From Glandiceps talaboti (Eukaryota; Hemichordata; Enteropneusta; Spengelidae): a stretch of 60,000 bases of DNA. The stretch spans positions 66,501 through 126,500 of the forward strand of contig NC_135566.1 of NCBI RefSeq assembly GCF_964340395.1, in the 5' to 3' direction. Below, piece by piece: positions 15,201-25,639 of the stretch. The notes under the pieces were generated by a model. That model had not been told where the DNA came from and ran no database searches. It worked only from the letters and a program-made list of their open reading frames with translations. Made by a program: the position numbers and the translations under genes. Position 1 is the first letter of the stretch, and every line of letters begins with the position of its first letter.

Positions 15201-15953
15201 CACAGCTCATAATATGACTATGTTATATCTACAATGGAATTGACTAGAGTACAGTTATTGAATTTTTATTTTATTTGGTCTAGGAAGAGAAACAGGAAGA
15301 TGTGAAGAAGGCTGACAGGACAAATGCAGTAAGTATAAAGTTTGTAATCTTAAAAAGTAAATGAGAAACATTATGATGAGCAGTAAACCAAGGTGATGAA
15401 CCAAGTTTCACTGCCACTATTAATAGTTGATGATAATGACTTCTATGGGCATATGCCACATAATTTGAGTTTTCAGAGAAGGTCCCAAATGGCTTTCCAA
15501 AGTGGTGATGATCATGATCATGACAAATTATGACAGCAATGACAATGATTATGTGTATAACTGTGCCATAGATGGTAGGGTAAACACAGGAGTCTTTCTA
15601 AACTAGAATTAGTCAAATTCTTAACATTACAAATACAAAAAGATTAATTTAGTAGGTCAAAGCATGTCAAAAATAGCTCACTTTCAAATATTGTCAGCAT
15701 TTTGGAGAATTAAATGTTTATATTCTTATATATTTTGTTTCAGGCTCACTACAGTACAGGTGCTGTAGCTGCAGGTTTTACATCAACTGCAGCAGCACCA
15801 GTCACACAACATGAGGCTGGTAGGTTAATTATTTCATAATTGTTTGTAGAGAAAGAGTTGTATCATGACATGGACAATTTCAAGAAGAAATAGAAATTTT
15901 CAAAGTTCACATGATCATTGTGTGGATGTGTGAGAGTGGTTTGTACAAGGGTG

Positions 15954-16018
<65 letters not shown>

Positions 16019-19000
16019 AAGTATAGGTGTGGGTGAGTGTGTTTGTGTGAGTTTGGTCTGTGTGTATATGAGTGATTTGTATAAGTATGGGTGTGGGTGG
16101 GTGGGTGTGTTTGTGTGAGTTTGGTCTATGTGTGTATATGAGAGTGGTTTGTACAAGTATGGGTATGGGTGGGTGTGTTTGTGTGAGTTTGGTCTGTGTG
16201 TGTATTTGTGGTTTGTACAAGTATGGGAGAGTGGTTTGTACAAGTGTGGGTGGGTGGGTGTGTTTGTGTGAGTTTGGTCTGTGTATATGAGAGTGGTTTG
16301 TACAAGTATGGGTGTGGGTGGGTGGGTGTGTTTGTGTGAGTTTGGTCTGTGTGTGTATATGAGAGTGGTTTGTACAAGTTGGGTGTGGGTGGGTGAGTGT
16401 GTTTGTGTGAGTTTGGTCTGTGTGTATATGAGTGGTTTGTACAAGTATGGGTATGGGTGAGTGGGTGTGTTTGGGTGAGTTTGGTCTGTGTGTGTATATG
16501 AGAGTGGTTTGTACAAGTATGGGTATGGGTGAGTGGGTGTGTTTGTGTGAGTTTGGTCTGTGTGTGTATATGAGAGTGGTTTGTACAAGTATGGGTGTGG
16601 GTGGGTGGGTGTGTTTGTGTGAGTTTGGTCTGTGTGTGTATATGAGTGGTTTGTACAAGTTGGGTGTGGGTGAGTGTGTTTGTGTGAGTTTGGTCTGTGT
16701 GTGTATATGAGTGGTTTGTACAAGTTGGGTGTGGGTGAGTGTGTTTGTGTGAGTTTGGTCTGTGTGTGTACATGTATATGAGAGTGGTTTGTACAAGTTG
16801 GGTGTGGGTGGGTGAGTGTGTTTGTTTGAGTTTGGTCTGTGTGTGTATATGAGAGTGGTTTGTACAAGTATGGGTATGGAAGGGTGTATGTGTGTTTGTG
16901 CATGTATGGCTATACATGTGTGAATGTATGGGGGATGTGTGTAAAAGTGTGGATTTATGTGTTTGTGTGTGTATTGATACATGTGGTTGGTTGTATGTTT
17001 ATTCTTGATCGAATAAAACCACATATCTGTTGAATAAGTATTTGATGTGAAATTTTTTATCTCAACACTAGAATAAGATGGTAGCCTTTTTCAGTGAAGA
17101 AACTCTTCAAATTGGCAAGATTATCCACCATTATGTGCAAAACTAGTTTGACTTTGAGACAGTGTTGTACCCAATCACTGTAAAAAAAAAAATTATCATT
17201 TTGGAACTCTCATATTAAAGTCTCTTCCTCTATTTACAGCTGTTATTGATGAAGATATTATCAGATATGAACGTGTCAAAAAGAAGGGTTATGTCAGAGT
17301 TATGACAAACAAAGGCAACTTAAACATTGAACTTCATTGTGAAAAGGTAAGTCATAGGTATATGAAAGGGAACATCACTCCAGGAAATAGATACATTTTC
17401 ATAAATTCATAAGTCTTGAGTGCCTATACCCTTCTGTGCAAAACAGTTCTCATGATTATTCAGTGTGCAACTTGAATACATTATTTCTACTGACTCTCAT
17501 GAATCCATGTTGCACAGCAAAGACATCCTATAAAGGTGCAAGATGAAATGTATTATTTCTCTGAAATCACAAGTAATTGTAGGTGATGTAAAATCATGAA
17601 ATGACTCTTCAGAAGCCATAGTTTATGAAAATCACTTCTAAATCACTTCCTGGAGTGGCATTCGCCTTTAAAAGAGCTACACATGTATCTTGTTTCTACT
17701 AGCATTGTCCACCCATATACTGTTACTAAAGTTTATGTCTTCTATAGTGAAGCATAGGTATAATACAAAAGACTATAGGATGTTTATACTCATGTTGCCA
17801 TAAACTGTTCTGAAATCTGATAGTCGTAGTGTTGATAGTCTTCAGTATCAAACATTGGAGAAAATAAGGAGAATCAGTGTTTGTGAAAAACGCTTGTCAG
17901 AATGACTTTTCACTAACTAAAATTTCATAAACAATTACTATTTCTCTGATTCAAGTCTAATAGTAATGTGACAAGTTTTGCAAAAGTCTAGAATAATTTC
18001 AGCAGGAAAGTACTTCTTAACCCCACAATCCAAAAATAATTTCTGCAGAAAAATATTTGGCATTAGCGGGGTTAAGAATGTGTAAATCTTGACATACTGA
18101 ACTTCATCTCTTCCCAACCAATGGCAAAACATAGTATACATTATATAAAGCAGAGACTAAAGTGTAGCATATTGACATACAGACTGTATTACTAAGACAT
18201 ATCATGACAAGACCAAACTGTAGCATATTGACATACAGACTATGTTACTAAGACATATCATGACAAGACCAAACTGTAGCATATTGACATACAGACTATG
18301 TTAGTAAGACATATCATGACAAGACCAAACTGTAGCATATTGACATACAGACTATGTTACTAAGACATATCATGACAAGACCAAAATGTAGCATATTGAC
18401 ATACAGACTGTATTACTAAGACATATCATGACAAGACCAAACTGTAGCATATTGACATACAGACTATGTTACTAAGACATATCATGACAAGACCAAACTG
18501 TAGCATATTGACATACAGACTATGTTACTAAGACATATCATGACAAGACCAAACTGTAGCATATTGACATACAGACTATGTTAGTAAGATATATCATGAC
18601 AAGACCAAACTGTAGCATATTGACATACAGACTATGTTACTAAGATATATCATGACAAGACCAAAATGTAGCATATTGACATACAGACTATGTTACTAAG
18701 ACATATCATGACAAGACCAAACTGTAGCATATTGACATACAGACTATGTTAGTAAGACATATCATGACAAGACCAAAATGTAGCATATTGACATACAGAC
18801 TATGTTACTAAGACATATCATGACAAGACCAAAATGTAGCATATTGACATACAGACTATATTACTAAGACATATCATGACAAGACCAAACTGTAGCATAT
18901 TGACATACAGACTATGTTAGTAAGACATATCATGACAAGACCAAAATGTAGCATATTGACATACAGACTATGTTACTAAGATATATCATGACAAGACCAA

Positions 19001-20784
19001 ACTGTAGCATATTGACATACAGACTATGTTACTAAGACATATCATGACAAGACCAAACTGTAGCATATTGACATACAGACTATGTTACTAAGACATATCA
19101 TGACAAGACCAAAATGTAGCATATTGACATACAGACTATGTTACTAAGACATATCATGACAAGACCAAAATGTAGCATATTGACATACAGACTATGTTAC
19201 TAAGACATATCATGACAAGACCAAAATGTAGCATATTGACATACAGACTATGTTACTAAGACATATCATGACAAGACCAAACTGTAGCATATTGACATAC
19301 AGACTATGTTACTAAGACATATCATGACAAGACCAAAATGTAGCATATTGACATACAGACTATGTTACTAAGACATATCATGACAAGACCAAAATGTAGC
19401 ATATTGACATACAGACTATGTTACTAAGACATATCATGGCAAGACCAAAATGTAGCATATTGACATACAGACTATGTTACTAAGACATATCATGACAAGA
19501 CCAAAATGTAGCATATTGACATACAGACTATGTTACTAAGACATATCATGACAAGACCAAACTGTAGCATATTGACATACAGACTATGTTACTAAGATAT
19601 ATCATGACAAGACCAAACTGTAGCATATTGACATACAGACTATGTTAGTATCATGACAAGACCAAAATGTAGCATATTGACATACAGACTATGTTAGTAA
19701 GACATATCATGACAAGACCAAAATGTAGCATATTGACATACAGACTATGTTACTAAGACATATCATGACAAGACCAAAATGTAGCATATTGACATACAGA
19801 CTATGTTACTAAGACATATCATGGCAAGACCAAAATGTAGTGATAAACATGATGAACAGAAAGTCTTATTTTAAGGAAGAACAGTCGCAAAAAGTTTCTA
19901 AGCCAGTGACAGATTTTTAATTTTATTTTTACCTAGGTACCAAAAACATGCGAGAACTTCATTCTGTTGAGTTCAAGAGGTTATTACAATAATACCACTT
20001 TTCATAGATCTATCAGGAATTTTATGGTAAGTCAAAATGTATTGTGAAACTGGAAATTGAATATGTAACCTGAATAAACCATTACAGTAGATCTTGACCA
20101 ATTCGTTGTGCAGACCTTTCTGTGATCAGTAATTGTCACCTCCGATCATGACCTTGCATGAATGTGGCCATTTTTATTACAATATTTTTTAAAGATATTT
20201 TGTGGGGTGGAGGTTATTTTAATTCTACTCTCTATGTCAAAGGTCAAAGAAATGTTGTTCTCCATAGTTTTCTTCCCAAAGTCAAGAGTAAATGAGATGG
20301 ATACCATGCTTCTCTTATCTATACAGTCTTTACTGTAAGTTTTGAAACTATTTTGTTGCAATTTCAGATACAAGGAGGGGATCCAGAGGGTACAGGAAAA
20401 GGTATGTACATAGTGTGATTAGTGATTAGTAACTTTCAAAGGACAATTCAAAAGACCTTAGGGAATGAGCAGAATTTACAGTGGGATTGGAGGTCTGAGT
20501 TGCTGATGTGGGGGCCACAAAATAAATTGTGGGTGCAAAGGGTGTGGGAGGCCTTGAAAATTCTGATGGTCTAAAAGGGGGATCATGAAATACTTTGCTT
20601 GTGATTTGTATAAATTTAACACTAGGAGCATTCATTTACCAAGTAAATTTCTAAAATTCCCAACGGCTTCACCACAATTAGTTCTTAAACCTGTATATAT
20701 ATATTGAATTATCTTGAGGTGGGTGACTGCCAATGTGCTTGTGTATGCCTAAATCTCTATCCAAGTATTTTATGGCTTTCAATA

Positions 20785-20826
<42 letters not shown>

Positions 20827-22683
20827 TGGTGGGGGGGGGGGGGGGGGGGGGGGGCTGCAAAAACATTTCTGCCCAAAATATTTTCTTCCCCCCGCCACCC
20901 CCCTGAATTTTGTTTATTCCTTACTTATGACTTATGCCCTGTAGTGGTGAAGTAGAGCAGTGATTAATAACTTTTCAAGTGACACATCAATAGACCTTTA
21001 GATTTATGTCCTTGAGTGGTGAAGTAGAATAGTGATTAGTAACTGTTCAAATCACAAGTTAATCAAACCTTGTGACTTATGCTCTCTGGAAATAAAGTAG
21101 AGTAGTGATGAGAATGCATGCAAGCATAAATCTATACATTTTGAAGAAATCATTGCCACAAGTATTATAGTAGATAAGTGATGTCAATTCATGAGACTAC
21201 ACTCAAGTCGATAGACCTTACCAATAAATCGTGCGCTCAAGTTTGCACTAGAAAAAGTTATGTAAATTGGTGAAAACACAATTTACCTTTCCCAGAAGTA
21301 TACCCTCAAGTTTGCACAAGAAAAGTGATGTAAATTTGTGAAAACACAATTTACCTTTCACAGAAGTATGCCCTCAAGTTTGCACTAGAAAAGTGATGTA
21401 AATTGGTGAAAACACAATTTACCTTTCCCAGAAGTATGCCCTCAAGTTTGCACTAGAAAAGTGATGTAAATTGGTGAAAACACAATTTACCTTTCCCAGA
21501 AGTATACCCTCTATATTGAAGAAGTAGAGTTGTGATGTAAATGAACTCCTTGTCATCTTCAACATTTCAATGAGTGTACCTCAGAGTAGCAGATATATAA
21601 TGTTGTATTTTCATAATTCTAGGTGGTGATTCAGCATGGGGTAAACCATTCAAAGATGAATTCAAACCAAACTTGACACACTCAGGAAGAGGTGTCCTCA
21701 GTATGGCAAATTCAGGCACTAATACAAACAAGTCACAATTGTAAGTTGTTTCATCTTCTTCTTTTTTTAATTTTAAGCTCAGTTATCTTTTTTAATTAAA
21801 AAATGTCCTCTGCACTCTCCCTCCCTCCCAAGTCTTGTTTTGAAGATAAGCTTATAGTGAAGCTATATTGTAATATTATCTTTGTCAAGTACAGTGTACC
21901 AATAGAATAAGATTTATTGCCGATGTGACATTATTTTAATAGTGCCCAGTCCCTATGTAGTATAAAGGCCTGTATTAAATTAGGATTAGAGTAAATGTGA
22001 GAAAAACAGTTGTGTGGCAGAGCTGTTGAAAAAAAGTTGGTCCTAAACAAAAGAATGATCTAATCTGATCTGATCTTACTGTACTGATAAGATAACAATA
22101 AGTTCATAAGTTTGGAACTTCATGTTTTAACCATCATGTTTTTACATAGCATCAATCGTAGTGGTGTGACCGCTACAGTTTTCATCGTGGTTTATATCAT
22201 TTATAAACGTGTGATGTGGCACTTGTGAACAATCGTTTAGGGGAGGCCGTTTTGTTCTAAACAAACGATGTTCATTTGTTGAGTTTGTGCGACATTGTTG
22301 ACGGTCCCTTAATTCATACAGTTTTTTTATTTCATTTTCAGCTTCATAACCTTCAGATCTTGTAGACATCTAGACAACAAACATACAGTGTTTGGCAAGT
22401 AAGTACAAATTGTAGTCTAGGAGTAGATTTGTACCATTAGTTATGTTAGTATTGAAAGTTGTGCTGGTAAAATAAATTCACGTCAAGTTGCATAGTGTTG
22501 ATGACTAATGACCTCTCAAACATACAACTGACATTATAAATTATACATTTCAGATAATATATGTTCTGACATAATTAATATTTGGAAAGATTATAACCGA
22601 AATTTGTTTCATGATTTTGACATCAAGTAAACAGACTAAAGATAAAAAATAAATAGAACCATTTGATTTGTATTCATGTCGCA

Positions 22684-22735
<52 letters not shown>

Positions 22736-24848
22736 TATGATATAGCCATGATCTTTATACAGCAGTTGTTAAAATAAGTCAATACAGTAATAAATCCATG
22801 ACTTTTTGTTAAAATCCTTAATGTTTGTTTGGTGCTCAGTTACTACAGATATAGTGATGAATTTACTACAAATCTATGAATGCCTGGTATAAGTAACTTT
22901 GGTACTCAGTTACTACAGATATAGTGATGAATTTACTACAAATCTATGAATGCCTGGTATAACTATAAGTAACTTTGGTACTCAGTTATTACAGATATAG
23001 TGATGAATTTACTACAAATCTATGATTGCCTGGTATAAGTAACTTTGGTACTCAGTTACTACAGATATAGTGATGAATTTACTACAAATCTATGATTGCC
23101 TGGTATAAGTAACTTTGGTACTCAGTTAATACAGATATTGTGATGAATTTACTACAAATCTATGATTGCCTGGTATAAGTAACTTTGGTACTCAGTTATT
23201 ACAGATATAGTGATGAATTTAATTCCTCAATCAATACAATAAAATATCATATTCAGCTACTTTCAGAGTCATTCATTCTATTTATCTGTTTTTGTTTTCT
23301 TTTACATAGAGTTGTTGGTGGTCTAGATACACTCACCAGTATGGAGGCTGTAGAAACTGACAAGAAAGATAAACCCAAAGAAGATATCAAGATTGAATCA
23401 ATCTCTGTTTTTGTCAACCCGTTTGATGAGGTTGATTTGGCAGTAAGAATCAACCAGCACATACTTCTTTTTTGAATCCTAGACTGTACTGTCTATAGAT
23501 GAACTCAATAGACATGATTGGGGGGATAGCCCAAAACTTTGGAAGCAAAAGCTTGTTACAGGAAAAAAATGAAATTCTCTGTTTGTGCCAATAATTGTTG
23601 TAGCATAAAGTCTTACACTTTGTAGTGACATTAAATTCATAAATCTTCCGGACTGAAAAGTAAAGTACTCAGACACAAATGAACCATCGTCATTATTTAT
23701 GAATAGCTAATTCGGTCACTTTGTAGATCAACACAGCAACCAATCCAGTCATTTATTTCATTCACAGCAACAAGTCAGGTATAAATAGTCGCCAATCAGC
23801 ATTAGATACACGGAGAATATGCTTTACACTATACCACATAGTGTATTTAAACAGTAGGTTGTTGATTGGTCAGATTGTCATGATGTCATCACCCATGAAT
23901 ATTTATTACTAATCTAAAATAATGTTTTGTTCGTTGCATGTTGCCAGAGCTTGTTATTTCGCAGTGTCACAGAAGAAGTATCAGCTCTGGTTTGTGAGAA
24001 TGCAAATAAACATTAGACATTGTCTAATTTTCAGCTGAGGGACGAGAGAGAAAAAGATGTCAAGGCTAAAGAAGAAGAAGCAAAAAAGAGAGCATCGGCA
24101 ACAGTGTCAGTTGCACCAAAAGTGGATGAAGCACCTAAAGTTTATAGATCTGGTGTTGGCAAATATATCTCAACATCAGCAAGGTGAGTTTCTACATGAT
24201 TTACAGTAGTTTTGTCACCAGTACACTATAAATATGTAGTTAGTCAAATCACAAGGTATGCTCTTAACATGCCCTATACATAGAAGAAGTCCAGGGTGTA
24301 GGTCCTTCATATCTCACATACATACAGTATTTACTGGGACATGCTGCATGTAGGCTAGATTGTTAAGCTCACCAAAGCTGTGCTCTACGAAAACTTGTGT
24401 TCACCTGTTCTACAAGTTCAACCTACGGGTGATGATGAATTAGGCAAATCTACAGAACATATAAATTGATAAAAGGAAAATAACAGTTGTCTTTTGTTGA
24501 AGCAACAGTTGTGTTTAGCGGTCAAACTTTGATAGGTTAATACAGAACACTGGTGTTTATAATCTAAATAATGGTTGAGGACATTGTTGCAGCCCTTGCA
24601 GCCCCCCCCCCCCCCCCCCCCCCGCCCCAATGATCTATTGTTTCCTGCCAAAATAAAACAAATGCCAGTTTTTCAATTGATTTACCTTTACACAGTAACT
24701 GATACAAACGCTGAAATGTTATTGAAATCGGCAAATTCTGTTTTCATGCAGCACATCCAAAAGGATATCTGAAGAAGAAGCAACAAAGTATTCTTCAAAG
24801 AAAAAAGCCAAAGGAGCTGGTGGATTTGGCAGTTTTAGTTCATGGTAA
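277..24848 (+). CDS. PPIL2: PPIL2, U-box/cyclophilin-domain protein; 3' part, 12 exons (gene truncated by window edge)
   Basis: Coding exons: 277-442, 14357-14457, 15284-15328, 15744-15819, 17240-17346, 19937-20026, 20368-20401, 21623-21740, 22342-22398, 23310-23442, 24035-24183 and 24752-24848 (stop TAA). All junctions are GT..AG, phases agree throughout, and the joined exons give 390 residues that match human PPIL2 from just after the U-box to the C-terminus. PPIL2 (Cyp60) is a nuclear protein found with spliceosomes; its U-box can give ubiquitin-ligase activity, but those exons are outside this window. The cyclophilin fold is clear: FHRSIRNF, then QGGDPEGTG, then a [11 protein letters not shown] stretch, SQFFITF and [12 protein letters not shown]. 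At the position of the cyclophilin A catalytic Trp (W121) the codon reads His in [12 protein letters not shown]; human PPIL2 has Tyr there and is reported to be a poor or inactive isomerase. The tail ends GGFGSFSSW, as in human. Very confident of identity; some first or last exon bases are inferred from splice consensus. Confidence 0.95.
690..1940. mobile_element. Possible DNA-transposon remnant with gggaccca-rich inverted ends and a CpG-richer core
   Basis: The left end (about 716-770) and right end (about 1850-1920) both contain the near-palindrome tgggtccctgggaccca next to atcact, in opposite order, with degraded similarity further out. Between them, 930-1300 is richer in CpG than its surroundings and contains ORFs of 66-117 codons on both strands that match nothing I know. 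The ATGGCG- and GCATGCTGGG-like motifs near 1010-1060 look promoter-like. I see no transposase. It may be an old non-autonomous element or two separate insertions. Confidence 0.3.
2122..2220 (+). pseudogene. Possible THAP-type zinc-finger fragment
   Basis: ATG at 2122 opens a 32-codon frame beginning [12 protein letters not shown] with FPKEVLK further on, then TAA. The spaced Cys pair near the initiator and the FPK motif resemble the start of a THAP DNA-binding domain, which is common in P-element-like transposases. The downstream Cys/His half of the finger is not visible, so this is at most a broken fragment; chance resemblance is possible. Confidence 0.22.
2692..3048 (+). mobile_element. 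tRNA-derived SINE with conserved 3' tail
   Basis: The head carries RNA polymerase III promoter elements: an A-box-like tggttagcgtgac near 2706 and a B box ggttcgagcccc at 2741. The roughly 200-bp body is followed by a tail reading gtaaagcgctttgagcac and gcgctatataag and ending in attattatt. This head plus tail layout is typical of tRNA-derived SINEs spread widely in invertebrate and deuterostome genomes. It lies in the long PPIL2 intron, same strand as the gene. A similar degraded tail occurs near 37285-37346. Confidence 0.75.
3050..5206. other. PPIL2 intron sequence without recognised genes
   Basis: No exon was recognised. An open frame at 3954-4166 is unlike any family I know. The part from about 4190 to 4720 contains tgaccttgacct-type motifs and phrases shared with 34164-34820, 53860-54910 and 59690-59990, so it is probably an old dispersed repeat. 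A TTTATT at 4895-4900 could act as the AATAAA signal of the antisense LRR gene that ends at 5207. Confidence 0.5.
5207..6874 (-). CDS. Leucine-rich-repeat type I membrane protein, single exon, 555 aa
   Basis: A single uninterrupted frame of 555 residues. Residues 1-24 form a signal peptide (hydrophobic [10 protein letters not shown]). A Cys-rich LRR N-cap follows ([14 protein letters not shown], about 25-40), then roughly a dozen LRRs with the LxxLxLxxNxI pattern (about 50-430), an LRR C-cap (NPWQCGCPL to NVFTC, about 435-487), one transmembrane helix (about 492-515) and a short cytoplasmic tail that contains APPSY, a PPxY-type WW-domain ligand. The architecture indicates a cell-surface adhesion or recognition receptor; the ligand is unknown and I recognise no specific orthologue. 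The start is the only Met directly before the signal peptide. The gene lies antisense within a PPIL2 intron, and the lack of introns suggests a retrogene or a lineage-specific family. Confidence 0.9.
   Translation of the reverse strand: MDTPGLIIFVLAVFLVSQSWSTSGCPAECSCHLNIVNCSNRYLMYIPSGIPVDVQTLYLDHNKITEICSQDLAGLWKLEVLWISNNKLISFQEAVFSDLNNLLELDLSFNQLQPDNFTSTLFSNLTKLHKLDLSYNFFFTAIPHLYLDPDNKTFVLNLSNTMLQRVPKQTFINITSMTVLDLSHNSISDVSFNDLNQLESLVLSNNELETEHMNFSCLKSLQYLYLDHNKIESLPKLHENLFLKELDLSYNNLGELKRSDYEYIQKSNLDTLRLSSNNLVGHLSWSKLSTLHALYLDGNYIESISEPEQDISVVYNIRILELSNNLIDMITYRDLQKWARLTYLGLSGNSDLNIEEDAFKSTPQLNSVYLNNTNIEYIYKNTFSGLGRSENPEECPFLILDLSSNLLKALHGEAFSSFEWGATDCNSISINLADNPWQCGCPLHDYKLWMESIFPKDIPNLPDILCYEPDVYRGQWLSTLPNNVFTCADVNSIAMGATIGFGVVCLFTLLCSIFQCCRVPTGKLLYSYSNETTPLYSEDCDQRQAPPSYNTINWS
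7255..7492 (+). repeat. Dispersed repeat, copy 1 (inverted relative to 14806-15040)
   Basis: About 235 bp from agggaacttgcaatccag through gagcatgctcag and gtaaacaatgt to cccatgatgcaacattcaac. The same sequence occurs reversed at 14806-15040 with roughly 85-90 percent identity by eye. No terminal inverted repeats or poly-A were seen, so its class is unclear (short non-autonomous element). It sits about 0.4 kb upstream of the LRR gene start. Confidence 0.75.
7834..9943. mobile_element. 2.1 kb DNA transposon with 47-bp TIRs and TAA target duplication (PIF/Harbinger or ISL2EU-like)
   Basis: The left end gggagtgtacagttttaact (from 7838) runs on through a G-run and ccggaggattt. The right end is its reverse complement, ending cactccc at 9940. 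Both ends are flanked by TAA, a 3-bp duplication compatible with the TWA targets of PIF/Harbinger-type elements. Inside each end are G-rich direct motifs of the form tagggggggcca spaced 30-45 bp apart (7880-7970 and 9795-9875). The only sizeable frame is on the minus strand (8340-8942). No transposase with a DDE signature is visible, so this copy is probably non-autonomous or decayed. The family assignment is inference. Confidence 0.7.
8165..8942 (-). pseudogene. Element-encoded protein with SAP-like helical C-terminal region, frame broken near 8340
   Basis: The main frame, 8942 down to 8340, encodes 200 residues. A Cys-containing N-terminus (KCSYC) is followed by a basic helical stretch (about 90-125, [15 protein letters not shown]) and then [20 protein letters not shown] and a [10 protein letters not shown] segment that look like a SAP-type helix-loop-helix DNA-binding domain (about 130-180). 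After the stop at 8340 a different frame continues with an acidic Ser/Asp-rich run and VTLRSGR before a stop at about 8165. A one-base shift or a lost splice site would join the two. Similar SAP-plus-helix modules occur in my memory in proteins of invertebrate DNA transposons, but I cannot name the family. It lies inside the TIR-bounded element, so it is most likely element-encoded. Confidence 0.55.
10555..10790 (+). pseudogene. Fragment of a non-LTR retrotransposon ORF2 C-terminus
   Basis: One frame reads [15 protein letters not shown], then [14 protein letters not shown], an in-frame [17 protein letters not shown] and GEEIHV. This matches the region after reverse transcriptase in many LINE ORF2 proteins, which end with a CxxC...H...C zinc-knuckle. 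The copy is short, has a stop and then loses the frame, so it is dead. It is in the PPIL2 intron and unrelated in position to the longer LINE at 38.7-42.0 kb. Confidence 0.6.
11883..14165. repeat. 2.3 kb minisatellite, unit about 30 bp
   Basis: About 75 tandem copies of a unit like cccttgaatatacctgatgg plus tccttacccca, 29-31 bp long. Alternative versions (cccaatggt or ctgatggt; ttgaatgta, ttgattata or ttcaatata) are interspersed in blocks, which shows higher-order duplication, for example the repeated series around 13400-14040. It lies in the PPIL2 intron 190 bp before the exon at 14357. The open frames it produces (12598-13409) are repeat artefacts. Confidence 0.95.
14806..15040 (-). repeat. 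Dispersed repeat, copy 2 (inverted relative to 7255-7492)
   Basis: The reverse complement of the repeat at 7255-7492, sharing gatgcaacattcaac, gtaaacaatgt, tagctccagattaggtatta and gcatgctcagtctggattgc. It lies in the short PPIL2 intron between the exons at 14357-14457 and 15284-15328. The two copies could pair in a long pre-mRNA. Confidence 0.75.
15957..16890. repeat. (TG)n microsatellite followed by 71-bp minisatellite
   Basis: A pure TG run of about 60 bp (15957-16016) leads into about 12 copies of a GT-rich unit of 65-72 bp that contains gagagtggtttgtacaag, gggtgtgggtgggtg and gagtttggtctgtg. It probably grew out of the TG tract. The Thr/His-rich frames on the minus strand here are artefacts. 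PPIL2 intron. Confidence 0.95.
18162..19840. repeat. 56-bp satellite-like array, about 30 copies
   Basis: Near-identical 56-bp units starting tgtagcatattgacatacag, with few variants (accaaac/accaaaa, actaag/agtaag, acatat/atatat). One unit around 19645 is shortened. The high identity indicates recent expansion or active homogenisation. The array ends about 95 bp before the PPIL2 exon at 19937. Confidence 0.95.
20786..20854. repeat. (TG)n followed by a run of 24 G
   Basis: TG dinucleotides from 20786 to about 20825 are followed by ggtggt and an uninterrupted G24 run at 20831-20854. The G-run could form quadruplex structures and is likely length-polymorphic or a sequencing weak spot. PPIL2 intron. 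Confidence 0.95.
21230..21515. repeat. 68-bp tandem repeat, about 4 copies
   Basis: The unit contains ccctcaagtttgcactagaa, gtgatgtaaattggtgaaaa and cacaatttacctttcccaga. It lies in the PPIL2 intron about 110 bp upstream of the exon at 21623. Confidence 0.9.
22685..22735. repeat. (TG)n microsatellite
   Basis: About 23 TG units ending in cgcgc. PPIL2 intron. Confidence 0.95.
22837..23220. repeat. 64-72-bp tandem repeat, about 6 copies
   Basis: The unit contains ggtactcagttactacagat, atagtgatgaatttactaca and tctatgaatgcctggtataa. The last unit breaks off at 23220, about 90 bp before the PPIL2 exon at 23310, so the array borders the branch-point region of that intron. Confidence 0.9.
23660..24008. 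repeat. Dispersed repeat related to 1600-2100
   Basis: Shares ctggtttgtgagaatg, attggtcagattgtcatgat and flanking phrases with sequences near 1604-1640 and, inverted, 1948-2090. It probably represents copies of one short transposable element. It fills most of the PPIL2 intron before the exon at 24035. Confidence 0.5.
24602..24623. repeat. Run of 22 C
   Basis: A pure C tract followed by gcccc, in the last PPIL2 intron. Similar homopolymers occur at 9142-9157 (C16) and 34839-34852 (G). Confidence 0.95.
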
Positions 24849-25341
24849 CAAAGAACTAAGGTTGTGATGTATACAGATATGGACATGGTATTGATGAAAA
24901 AAAGAATATCATATTCTAAGCCCAATCATGCCATTTTTGCTATGAATTCAAAAATACCATATTTGTGTTCTCTTGTATAAAAACAACATAACATATTTGG
25001 TAAAATTGTGTTTACCACTTTTGGTCCAGTTGTGTTGTTCAGAATGTGATGTAAACAGCATACCATATATGTAGTCCAACATTGTTACCATGTAGCTTAT
25101 TACATGAAACAACCACCATATTTGGAGTTCAACATAGTTAATATGTAGCACATGAAATGAAACAACCACCATAATTGGAGTTCAAACTTGTTACCATGTA
25201 GCATATGAAATGAAACAACCACCCTGTTTGGAGTATAACATTGTTACTATGCAGTAAATGATATGAAAATAACCACCATTTTGACATTCTCATTGTGATA
25301 TTATTAATTATTTACTGTAGTGAAATTATTGACTTATACAG

Positions 25342-25347
25342 AATAAA
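25342..25347 (+). terminator. Candidate PPIL2 polyadenylation signal AATAAA
   Basis: The first good AATAAA after the PPIL2 stop (24848) is at 25342, giving a 3' UTR of about 0.5 kb. It is the consensus hexamer only; a cleavage site is not proven. Confidence 0.5.
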
Positions 25348-25639
25348 AGCATATTTTCTTATTTCAAGTTCAATTTCTGGATGTGCTAAACAGAAAGGAA
25401 ACATGTTTTCAGTCAAGAAAGTTGCAAATGTCAGTGAATGTGCAGATTTTGACAAAGTTCCATCTTGAATAATGAAGGCATTATGACTATGATAACTATC
25501 TCTCCATCAAATACCATGAGGGGAAAGTCATTGAAACTCGTGTGTGTCAGTCTAACATATAAGATCACCCTCAAATGGTAAACCTGATGCCTTGATTATT
25601 CAAGATGACAAAGTTCATGGATACTTATATGCAGGAAAA

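Noticed and set aside
15863-17024. Thr/His/Pro-rich frames of about 350 codons
   Set aside because: Direct translation of the TG-rich microsatellite and its 71-bp derivative; equally open in three frames.
18162-19840. CRISPR-like array
   Set aside because: Units are contiguous tandem copies with no unique spacers, inside a eukaryotic intron.
22142-22369. 75-codon minus-strand frame over PPIL2 exon 22342-22398
   Set aside because: Antisense shadow of a real exon plus intron.
23443-23475. Extension of the PPIL2 frame past 23442
   Set aside because: The sequence at 23443 is a good gtaaga donor, and the exon at 24035 continues the conserved protein in phase.
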